From assembly GCA_022819745.1 (NCBI GenBank), contig JAJEGS010000016.1:62001-126000 (forward strand): a stretch of 64,000 bases of DNA. The letters are read 5' to 3'. This DNA is from Candidatus Latescibacterota bacterium (lineage in GTDB: Bacteria > Latescibacterota > UBA2968 > UBA8231). Positions 25,879 through 33,551 of this stretch are shown here, piece by piece. Position numbers and translations under genes: made by a program. Within the stretch, counting starts at the first letter, position 1. Each line of letters begins with the position of its first letter. Below the pieces are notes generated by a model that was given only the letters and a program-made list of their open reading frames with translations, was not told where the DNA came from and searched no databases.

Positions 25879-27006
25879 ATGAAAATCGAACAGATCGAAT
25901 CCCTCCTCATCGGCAACAGCTACATCGTCCGTATCACCACCGACACCGGCCTAACCGGCATCGGCCAAACCGCCTGCTGGGGCTACCCCACCGCTGTGCA
26001 GAGCATCGTCGATGTCTTCAAAGAATACCTCATCGGCCAAAATCCCCTCCGCATCGAACACCACTGGCAACATCTCTACCGCATGGCTCCCTTCCGGGGC
26101 ACGGCCATCATGGGGGCTGTCTCAGCCGTGGATATCGCCCTCTGGGACATCAAGGGCAAGCACTTCGAGGTGCCGGTGTGGGAGCTGTTGGGCGGCAACG
26201 TCCGCGACAAAATTCGCCTGCACCTGCTGTCTGGAGGTCGCACTCCAGAGGACATGTCCAACGCCGTGCAAACCGCTGTCGCCGAGGGATTTACCGCCAT
26301 CAAGTTCGACCCCATCAAAACGGACTGCCACGATAAGGGCCAAGCGCGGATGATCCAAACCGCCGTCGAGCTGACTGCGACCGCGCGCGAAGCCGGCGGC
26401 CCAGATTTGGACCTAATCATCGAACTCCACCGCAAGCTGACGCCCATGGTCTCCCTAGCCCTCGCCGAGGCCCTCAAGCCCTTCCACGTCTTCTTCCTCG
26501 AAGACCCGATCCAGATCGACAGCATCTCAGCCCAAGCCCATATCGCGCAAAAATCTACCGTGCCCTTTGGCAATGGCGAGCGCTTTGTGTCTATATGGGA
26601 GTTCCGCGAGTTGTTGGAGCAGGGCGGCCCCCAGTATTTGCGACCGGATGTGGCCTTGGCCGGCGGCATCTCGCACTGCAAAAAAATCGCCGCCATCGGC
26701 GAATCATACCACTGCGCGGTAGTAACCCACAACTTCCTAGGCCCGCTGACTACCGCCGCCTCTCTGCACCTCGACGCCTCGATTCCCAACTTCATTACCC
26801 AAGAGTACACCAAAGGCGACGAAGCCCCGCACAACGCGGTATATCGGTGCGCGTATAAGCGCACGGGCGGGTACATCCCAATTCCCCAAGTCCCGGGCCT
26901 CGGCGTGGAGCTAGACGATGGATTAATCGAGCAAACGCCCTACAAACCCATCAACAACGCCTCCACACCGCTGCGCTCCGACGGCTCGGTGTCCTATGCC
27001 GTATGA
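25879..27006 (+). CDS. mandelate racemase/muconate lactonizing enzyme family dehydratase
   Basis: 375 residues of the enolase superfamily. The N-terminal capping domain (MKIEQIESLLIGNSYIVRITTDTGLTG) leads into a barrel with VDIALWDIKGK, FTAIKFDPIKTD, metal-ligand candidates in LIIELHRKLTP, FFLEDPIQ and NGERFVS, and a C-terminal WxxxxHNFLGP-like VVTHNFLGPLTTAA. The pattern resembles galactonate/mannonate-type acid-sugar dehydratases. GGAG precedes the ATG. It is followed by the ThuA gene on the same strand. The exact sugar acid is not decided by the sequence. Confidence 0.9.
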   Translation: MKIEQIESLLIGNSYIVRITTDTGLTGIGQTACWGYPTAVQSIVDVFKEYLIGQNPLRIEHHWQHLYRMAPFRGTAIMGAVSAVDIALWDIKGKHFEVPVWELLGGNVRDKIRLHLLSGGRTPEDMSNAVQTAVAEGFTAIKFDPIKTDCHDKGQARMIQTAVELTATAREAGGPDLDLIIELHRKLTPMVSLALAEALKPFHVFFLEDPIQIDSISAQAHIAQKSTVPFGNGERFVSIWEFRELLEQGGPQYLRPDVALAGGISHCKKIAAIGESYHCAVVTHNFLGPLTTAASLHLDASIPNFITQEYTKGDEAPHNAVYRCAYKRTGGYIPIPQVPGLGVELDDGLIEQTPYKPINNASTPLRSDGSVSYAV

Positions 27007-27088
27007 GAGGAGCCGCCTGACGTCCTCAGTCAATTAGAAATATGCACGGAAACATGCCGACCACCACTACCCTAACACAGGAGGCCAC

Positions 27089-27736
27089 ATGAACGTCCTA
27101 ATTTTATCCGGCTCAAACCACGGATTTGCGGCCAGTGCCCCGGTCATCCACGAGTTTTTGAGCACGCACGACGATCTGTCCGTCGCGCTTGACGACGACA
27201 AGGACGTGTTGGCGTCAGACGGTCTGCGCGATTTCGATGTGCTGATCCACGGCTCCGGCTTCACGCGAGGCGAGCGGCAGGAAGACGGCACCGTGCAGCA
27301 AGTGCCCGAACTGACGCCCGCGCAAGAAGAGGGGTTGTTCGCTTTTGTCGCCAGTGGCAAAGGACTAGTCGGCATCCACGGCACTGCGTGGTGTATTGGC
27401 GGCAAAGCCGTCGATCTACTCGGCGGTCACGCCAACTGGCACCCGCCGGGATCGACCTTCACCGTCTCCATTATCGACGGCGCTCACCCCGTTACGAATG
27501 GCGTGCCCGATTTTGACGTGGAAGACGAGATCTACATGTCGGCGTGGGACCCGGCCATCCGCATCTTGGCCACCGCCGAGTGGAGCGGCAAGCAGCATCC
27601 CCTAGCGTGGGTCAAGCCCTATGGCGCAGGGCGGGTGTTTTATACGGCGTTGGGACACGGCCCGGGAACATTTGCGCGCCTAGGTATGCAGCGGATGATG
27701 GTGCAAGGAGTGCGGTGGGCCGGGGGGAGTCTATAA
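27089..27736 (+). CDS. ThuA-domain protein
   Basis: 215 residues with a glutamine-amidotransferase-like fold of the ThuA family: FDVLIHGSGFTRGE, GKGLVGIHGTAWC, LLGGHANWHPPGSTFTV, DEIYMSAWD, and PYGAGRVFYTALGHGPGT. ThuA relatives act on trehalose/keto-sugar derivatives in rhizobia, but most family members have no proven reaction. Preceded by AGGAGG at 27079-27084. Its stop overlaps the 3' end of the converging 558-residue gene by six bases. Confidence 0.92.
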   Translation: MNVLILSGSNHGFAASAPVIHEFLSTHDDLSVALDDDKDVLASDGLRDFDVLIHGSGFTRGERQEDGTVQQVPELTPAQEEGLFAFVASGKGLVGIHGTAWCIGGKAVDLLGGHANWHPPGSTFTVSIIDGAHPVTNGVPDFDVEDEIYMSAWDPAIRILATAEWSGKQHPLAWVKPYGAGRVFYTALGHGPGTFARLGMQRMMVQGVRWAGGSL

Positions 27737-29407
27737 AAATCCACCCTTCGCGTCCGACCACTGCCCACAGCGGATTTCTAAAGTCTGTGTTACCGGCGTC
27801 CGCAGGGTGATGAGCACCCGCAAACGCCCCTCGTCGATCTCGCTATTGCGCATCCGCCACATGGTGTGCTCCATGGCTCCCGGGCCAATGCGGATCGCGT
27901 CGTCGCCCACCCGGTAGAGTGCGTAGCCCGCTTTGAGAAAGACCGTGTGTCCAGCCCGGCCCTCGACGAGCGCGCTGTCCATCTCCAAGGTGCCGCCCGG
28001 AACAAAAACCCCTTCAATCTGAAAGGGAACTCCATCGGTACCTCCTGCGGTGCGGATGTGGAGGTCAAAACCGTCGGCCACCTCCTCGGCGTGCAACTCG
28101 ACTTCCAGCGGCGGCAATTCATACGTCGCCCGTCGCCCTCGCACCTCTCGCCAGTTGTCGGCATTGACTTGCTCGGTAATCGGCAGCCAGTAAATCCCTC
28201 CCACATAGTCCTTTTCTGGGTAGATGCGGTTGCGGCCCTTGTGCTGCATCCGCACCCCTTTGCCCGCTTCAGCAAACTCCTCACCGATAAATTGCCCGGT
28301 AGCAAAGTAGGTCGATGATAGCTTCACCGCCGCCAATTCGGCCTGCCCGCAGACCACGCTAAAGGGCGCAGTCAGACCAGCCGTGGCCGTAGCACTCACC
28401 GCGCCTTGGCGCACCCGCCACAAGCCGGACGCGGGATAGACGCGGCTATAGCGCTCGGGCAAAGGCGTCCGCTCTATACACATCGTTCGCCACTCGGGAT
28501 GCAGGACGTAGTTCGGCAGGCAGACCAAACCGCTGTCGCCGCGAGCGACCAATAGGTCGGCCACGGCTGCGTAAAAGCCATTGTCGTCTAAATGAGCCAA
28601 GGCGTGGTAGCCATCGGCCAAACCAGTCGGCACGGCTCGCGTGTCGCGGTCCTGGCGCGTGGAAATGCTCGTCACTGCGGTGGCGTCGGAGTGGAGGAGA
28701 TGGTAGGACAAATCCAAATTGCGCCGCACAGGTTCCAGCAGGTCGGGCCGAGCAAGCACTTGTGCCGCACGGATTAAGGCGCGGTTGACTACGGCATTGT
28801 ACACGCCCGTGCTGCGTTCGCTGTACTCGCCGTCGGCGTTGATGTCAATGCCTTCGCCGAGGTACGCATCTACAGTCGCGCTCACTTCAAGTTCTGGATA
28901 GAGGGCTTGAGCTTGAGCCAATGCGGCGACCAGCACCCAGCGGTGATTGGGCGTGTGGAAACCGCCAGCAACCATGCCTGGCGCTCCGGTTCGTATCAAC
29001 TCACCTAGAGCTTCGGCGATAGCCGCAGCTCCCGCATCGTCCGCAGCCTGTTGCCGCGCGGCAAACACAACCGGCGCGATGGCCTGCACCACAAAGCCTG
29101 TGTCCGGGGCCGAGTCGAAGTTGGTGGTCAGCAAGTCAAAACAACCCGACGGATTGCGATGCCGACGGGCAAACTCGGCGGCGAGGAGGATCCGCTGCAA
29201 AAGCTCTTCGCTCCGGTAGTGGCGCGACTCGTCCAGCAGATAGGCGTAGCCAAGCGACGCGACCGCGCTGATGCTTTGCGAACCCACCAGCCGATCGCCG
29301 TCCATAAAGCCGCCACAATAGGCACTTTCCGCGTCCAGCACTTGGCGCTTCAGTACGCCCTCGACCTGCTGATCTAGCTCGCCGACGAGCGGCGCGTACG
29401 CAATCAT
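27731..29407 (-). CDS. alpha-helical toroid-like protein of unknown function
   Basis: 558 residues with no signal peptide. The first ~330 residues are repeated helices with small-residue turns (AYCGGFMDGDRLVGSQSISAVASLGYAYL, FDLLTTNFDSAPDTGFVVQAIAP, NHRWVLVAALAQA), reminiscent of heparinase II/III or other toroid lyases. The last ~200 are beta-rich (VELHAEEVADGFDLHIRTAGG). Catalytic residues cannot be assigned. Its ATG overlaps the TGA of the Gfo/Idh/MocA gene, so the two were probably translated together. Confidence 0.6.
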   Translation of the reverse strand: MIAYAPLVGELDQQVEGVLKRQVLDAESAYCGGFMDGDRLVGSQSISAVASLGYAYLLDESRHYRSEELLQRILLAAEFARRHRNPSGCFDLLTTNFDSAPDTGFVVQAIAPVVFAARQQAADDAGAAAIAEALGELIRTGAPGMVAGGFHTPNHRWVLVAALAQAQALYPELEVSATVDAYLGEGIDINADGEYSERSTGVYNAVVNRALIRAAQVLARPDLLEPVRRNLDLSYHLLHSDATAVTSISTRQDRDTRAVPTGLADGYHALAHLDDNGFYAAVADLLVARGDSGLVCLPNYVLHPEWRTMCIERTPLPERYSRVYPASGLWRVRQGAVSATATAGLTAPFSVVCGQAELAAVKLSSTYFATGQFIGEEFAEAGKGVRMQHKGRNRIYPEKDYVGGIYWLPITEQVNADNWREVRGRRATYELPPLEVELHAEEVADGFDLHIRTAGGTDGVPFQIEGVFVPGGTLEMDSALVEGRAGHTVFLKAGYALYRVGDDAIRIGPGAMEHTMWRMRNSEIDEGRLRVLITLRTPVTQTLEIRCGQWSDAKGGFL

Positions 29408-30368
29408 CGCCGCTTCTGCTCCAGCGACCGATACGCCGCCTCGGTGAACTTGGCTACTGCCACGGCAAAATCCGCCTGCTCATACCCCTTGCCGCCATTG
29501 CGAATCCAGCGCAAAAAGGCCGCGTCCGGCGTATCTTCCTTCACCCGCTTGGGCACCTCCAACGGCTCCCCATTCAACAACACCTCTCGCACCTGCCACT
29601 GGTGAAGATGAAAAACCAAAGTTCCCTTGTCGCCGTGGATGGACAGCCGCTCGTCGTGCCGACTCGCGCTGCCGATAAAGCTCAGCGACCCCAGCGCACC
29701 GCCGCGAAACCGCGCATTGACCACGGCATCCATATCCACCCGCTTGCCCCGCTTGTCCATGAAGGCCGAGACCTTTACCGGCGTCAAACCAGTAATCCAC
29801 AACACCACAGCCACCAAGTGACTGCCAGTGTCCATGAACATCCCACCTCCTGCCAACTCGGGCACCATCCGCCATCCCCTGCCACCCCAATTTTGCGTCA
29901 CGTACGCGACAACTCCTTTGAGCTCGCCGAGGGCACCTTTCTGCACCAGTTCCCGCGCATAGGCATACGCCGGGTAAAAATGGCGCTGATAGCTTACTAC
30001 CAACAGGCGCTCGCGCTCAGCAGCCAGATCGACTAGCGCTTGGGCGTGGCGCGCCTTTGCGTCAGAGGTTTCTCGATCAAAACGTGCAAACCCCGCTCTA
30101 GCGCGTAGCGCGCCTGTGCGTAGTGGGTCGAATGCGGCGAAGAGATCAGCACCCCGTCGAGCGCGTCTGCGCCTATCATCTGCTGGTAGTCGGCGTAATA
30201 TGTGGCCTCAGCTCCCCACGCTTCCAGCAACCGCCGCGCCGATGCCTCCTCCGGGTCAGCGACCGCCACCAACTCTACGCCACCATCGGCTTTTAGCCGG
30301 GGAATGTGCGCACCGCGCATGTTGCCGCCACAGCCGATTAAGCCGAGGCGAATTTTCCTTTTTGCCAT
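29404..30368 (-). pseudogene. Gfo/Idh/MocA oxidoreductase split by a -1 frameshift
   Basis: The first frame (30033-30368) has the NAD(P)-binding start IRLGLIGCGGNMRGAHIPRL and the EKPLT motif, then runs out at TAG. A second frame carries on (29404 to about 30060) from ...ALVDLAAERERLLVVSYQRHFYPAY to the normal C-terminus. Joining them near 30055-30065 needs one extra base and gives about 321 residues, the usual family length. No slippery heptamer is visible. This is either a recent loss-of-function mutation or a sequencing/assembly error. The neighbours are an unknown gene upstream and the coupled toroid gene downstream. Confidence 0.85.
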
Positions 30369-30378
30369 TGGATTCCTC

Positions 30379-31167
30379 TCAGTCTACTAGGTTAAAAAGC
30401 GGTGCGACCCCACCGAACATCCCCGGAAAGCGGAACACGGCCTCGTCTTGGTCGCGGATGCGCGCGAGCACTGTTTCGTCGAGCAAGGCAAGCTGGCGGT
30501 CAAAAAGGGCTTGCTCTGCTTCGACCGCGTACGAACCCTCGCGCCGCGCCTGCTCTTGCGCGGCGGCAATTTCAGGATCGGCGGCGAGTTTGGCCGCCAT
30601 GCTCCCAAAGAAGCGTTCCAGCAGGGGGCGGTGCCCGCCATCTCGCGCCTGCGCGGCCGCCGCGTCAAAGGCCGCGTGGCACTTCACCAGCCGCTCGCGC
30701 CAGTCGTCGGGCACCTCGCCGTCGAGGGTGAAGGGCGCGGCGTGGCCCAACAACGGCGTGCGATCCTCGGTCTGGAAGACCACGAGTACGCAACAATGCT
30801 CCAAAGGCCGGGCGCGGAACCGGACGACGCTCCCCGGCTCAATATCGGCGATCTCGCCCGCGGCGAGCGGCTGCGTTTTCACCCCGTCCATAGATAGCAC
30901 ATCTATATACGCCTCAACGCAGAAGTGGACGATGAGATGCTCGCGGGGTCGCCCTTGTATCCCGCAGCGCCCAAAAGGCAGCGAATACACCCAGTCGCCC
31001 TCAGTCGCGCCCTCGTCCTCGCCGCACAACTGGCGCAAGGCGCGGCAAAGGCGCTCGGCCTCGCCCCCTGCGTCCGTAGGCCGAGGCATAACCGCCCCCG
31101 CTGCATCCACCTCCACCCGATAAGGCACCCCGTACCCAAACAACCGCGCCCTCAACGGATCACCCAT
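30379..31167 (-). CDS. 262-residue protein of unknown function
   Basis: The ATG at 31167 is preferred because AGGAAGG lies a few bases upstream; the track's ATG at 31185 gives six more residues. It has no signal peptide. The first ~170 residues look beta-rich (FGYGVPYRVEVDAAGAV, REHLIVHFCVEAYIDVL, ADIEPGSVVRFRARPLEHCCVLVVFQ), followed by Ala-rich helices up to ...FPGMFGGVAPLFNLVD. No family is recognised. It lies between DegT 2 and the Gfo/Idh gene, 10 bases before the latter, in a probable four-gene operon. Confidence 0.7.
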   Translation of the reverse strand: MGDPLRARLFGYGVPYRVEVDAAGAVMPRPTDAGGEAERLCRALRQLCGEDEGATEGDWVYSLPFGRCGIQGRPREHLIVHFCVEAYIDVLSMDGVKTQPLAAGEIADIEPGSVVRFRARPLEHCCVLVVFQTEDRTPLLGHAAPFTLDGEVPDDWRERLVKCHAAFDAAAAQARDGGHRPLLERFFGSMAAKLAADPEIAAAQEQARREGSYAVEAEQALFDRQLALLDETVLARIRDQDEAVFRFPGMFGGVAPLFNLVD

Positions 31168-31190
31168 CTCGTCCTTCCTCTGCATCTAAG

Positions 31191-31258
31191 TAAATCCCAC
31201 AGATCACAATCCAAATCCCAGTCCTCATCCTGTCCATCACACAAATCCCATAAATCAC
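31191..31258 (-). repeat. degenerate tandem repeat, 'GTGATNTNTGGGATTTG' type
   Basis: Three degenerate copies (about 17 bases) at 31242-31258, 31211-31228 and 31191-31207 on the minus strand, beginning at the DegT 2 stop codon. The copies share a TGGGATTT core with a GTGAT lead. Such words fill gaps after genes in some planctomycete/Latescibacterota-like genomes. No hairpin or ORF explains them. Confidence 0.45.
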
Positions 31259-32529
31259 AGTAACTCTTCGGCGCACTCGGCCACCTTGCGGAAAGCCGTG
31301 GCGTACTGCCCGATGATTGTGGCGTCGTAGTGCTTAAACCACGGAATCGAGTAGATGCGACCGGTCATGCGCTCGGTCACCGGCAGACTGCCCGGCCCCT
31401 GCCGCAGGTCGCGGTTGGAGTGGGCAATGCGCGTGGGTTGGCCGTGTCCATAAATATCGGCCTCGTTGAGCACTGGATGCAGGTGCATCAATTCATTGGC
31501 TCCCGGCATAATCTTGTACGACCCGGTCTCGGCCGTGACCGCCGCGCAGAAGCGCTCGACCGGCAGGCCGCCTAGTTCCTCGGGTACGTACAATCCCTTG
31601 GCCGCGTACCAGCCGCCCATCGTCGAGCCGCTGTCAGCCGGTGGTCGATGCGCCTTGATCCCCGGGACGCCTTCGAGCAGGTCCCAGAAGTAATTCATCG
31701 CCCGCTGAATTTCCTGCATCCGCTCGTCGTAGTGCTTTAGCTGCGTGCGACCTACGGCTGAAGACAACTGATGCATCCGGTATTTGTATCCGCCCAGCGG
31801 CATCCTAGCAAAAGGCTTTAGCGCAGGATCTTCTAAGGAGCGAGTGCGCTCATAATGCCCAAAAGCCGCCGCGCGCTCGTATAGGGCTTGATCGTCAGTA
31901 ACCAAAAAGCCTCCCTCGCCGCAGGCCAGCGACTTGCCCGACATAATCGACATCGCACCGATGTGGCCGATTGTGCCCAGCAGCCGTCCCTTATAGCGGC
32001 CCCCTTGGGCGTGCGAAACATCTTCAATCACCTTCAGTCCGTGCCGCTCGGCAATGTCCATGATCGGATCCATATCGGCTGGATAGGCGCAGTAATGCAC
32101 GGGCACAATGGCCTTCGTTCGCTCGGTAATGCGGTGCTCGATGTCGTCGGGGTCCATCGTTAGCGTGTCGGGATCAATCTCGGAAAACACCACTGTGCCC
32201 CCCAGCGAGAACACCTGGAGCGACGTGCCCCAAAAGGTCATGCTCTGCGAGATGACCTCGTCGCCAACGCCGACGCCGCAGGCCCACAATGCGGCGTGAA
32301 TCGCGGCCGTGCCCGTGTTGTGGCAGAGAGCGTGCTGCAAGCCAAAGTAGGACTTCAGGTCCTCTTCAAAGTCCAGAGTTAGGTCCCAGCCCGACATCGC
32401 CCCGCGCCGCAGCACGTCCAGCACGGCTTCTTCATCTTCAGCGGTGATGATCGGCCAGCGAAAAATATCGCCTTCGTCAGCGGTAACAGCCTTGGGGCCG
32501 CCGAAGAAGGCCAACTTGCTCATCGTCAT
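31255..32529 (-). CDS. DegT/DnrJ/EryC1/StrS aminotransferase 2
   Basis: 424 residues from the ATG at 32529 (MTMSKLAFFGGPKAV); the longer frame to 32610 overlaps the MauE gene upstream. Fold-type I PLP signature: NTGTAAIHAALW (71-82), Asp170 in VIEDVSHAQGG, and the Schiff-base lysine probably Lys199 in SIMSGKSLACGEGG. AAGGAG lies 12 bases upstream of this ATG. It probably heads an operon with the 262-residue protein, the broken Gfo/Idh gene and the toroid protein, a set resembling inosose/amino-sugar metabolism (inference). Confidence 0.9.
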   Translation of the reverse strand: MTMSKLAFFGGPKAVTADEGDIFRWPIITAEDEEAVLDVLRRGAMSGWDLTLDFEEDLKSYFGLQHALCHNTGTAAIHAALWACGVGVGDEVISQSMTFWGTSLQVFSLGGTVVFSEIDPDTLTMDPDDIEHRITERTKAIVPVHYCAYPADMDPIMDIAERHGLKVIEDVSHAQGGRYKGRLLGTIGHIGAMSIMSGKSLACGEGGFLVTDDQALYERAAAFGHYERTRSLEDPALKPFARMPLGGYKYRMHQLSSAVGRTQLKHYDERMQEIQRAMNYFWDLLEGVPGIKAHRPPADSGSTMGGWYAAKGLYVPEELGGLPVERFCAAVTAETGSYKIMPGANELMHLHPVLNEADIYGHGQPTRIAHSNRDLRQGPGSLPVTERMTGRIYSIPWFKHYDATIIGQYATAFRKVAECAEELL

Positions 32530-32552
32530 ACTACGATCCCACTCCTTCTGTG

Positions 32553-33539
32553 CTAAGAACCCATAATTTTTCGCAGCCGCGCCTGCGTCGGCATGTAGTT
32601 GCTCTCCCACACCTGTTGCACCACCCCGTCGGCGATATAGGCCAAGCGCGGAAAGCCGTGGCCAAAGGTCAAGCGACGAAAGTCCGTCTGCGATATGGTG
32701 GCAATGTCAAAGCGCGGTTGCAACTGCTTCTTGAAGTCGATCACTTGCGGTGCATCCTGCGCGAAACTCGTCAGGGCGATCAGCCGCGGCAACTGGGGGT
32801 CTTGGGCGAGGATGTTCATCTTGGGCACGGCATTTTTGCAGTGGCTGCACGTGGGGCTGAACAATTCGATCAGATATTCGCCCTCCATCAAATCCACATC
32901 CACGCCTTTAAGTGCCAAACCGGAGAGCCGCACGCCGCTTTTGAGGTCTGACTGCGAGATGCGCTCTAGCTCGGGGAAAAACCGCACCCCGCCTACCGCT
33001 AATCCGACGACAAGCGAGCCTAACACCATCCGACTCGCCAGCGGCCAGACGGGCGCGCCACCCGCTCCCCACCAATTGAGCCGACCAACCACAGGCGCGG
33101 CGTTTGCACTGCGGCGCATTCCCCACCAAGCAAACAGCAGCACCACCAGCATGGCTCCATCTTCTATAGTCGCTTCCCTCGGCCCGCGCTCGACGAGGGC
33201 ACCAAAGCAGCCGCAGTCAATCGAGGCCCCCATGTGCCAAGCCTTGGCCGTCAGCGCGGTAAACGCGGCCATCAGCGCCGTCGCCACCGGCAAGCACAAC
33301 CGCGGCTGCCAGTTTAGCAGCAGCGCCCAGCCGAGAAAAAATTCAATCGGCCCCAACACAAGGGCCGCCTTGGCGACGGCTGACGCAGTCTCCCATTCCG
33401 TCACCCCGAGTATCTGCGCATAGGGAATGGCCTCCCAATAAAAAAGTACCGGCTCCCATACCTTCATCACCCCAGCGACGAGATACACAACTCCGATAAT
33501 CATCTGGCCGACGCGCGCGGCCTTGCTTATACCATCCAT
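32553..33539 (-). CDS. MauE/DoxX-like membrane domain fused to a thioredoxin domain
   Basis: 328 residues. Four to five membrane helices in the first ~185 residues carry the MauE-like DCGCFG motif (Cys109, Cys111) in WHMGASIDCGCFGAL. The remaining ~145 residues form a thioredoxin-like domain with active site CSHC (231-234) in ELFSPTCSHCKNAVPK. MauE-type proteins pass electrons across the membrane for disulfide reduction. The fusion places donor and acceptor cysteines in one chain. It follows glnE by 12 bases. Confidence 0.87.
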   Translation of the reverse strand: MDGISKAARVGQMIIGVVYLVAGVMKVWEPVLFYWEAIPYAQILGVTEWETASAVAKAALVLGPIEFFLGWALLLNWQPRLCLPVATALMAAFTALTAKAWHMGASIDCGCFGALVERGPREATIEDGAMLVVLLFAWWGMRRSANAAPVVGRLNWWGAGGAPVWPLASRMVLGSLVVGLAVGGVRFFPELERISQSDLKSGVRLSGLALKGVDVDLMEGEYLIELFSPTCSHCKNAVPKMNILAQDPQLPRLIALTSFAQDAPQVIDFKKQLQPRFDIATISQTDFRRLTFGHGFPRLAYIADGVVQQVWESNYMPTQARLRKIMGS

Positions 33540-33551
33540 ATTAAGTGCTCC

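Noticed and set aside
30050..30070. Programmed -1 frameshifting in the Gfo/Idh gene
   Set aside because: No slippery heptamer and no stem-loop at the needed distance; mutation or error is simpler.
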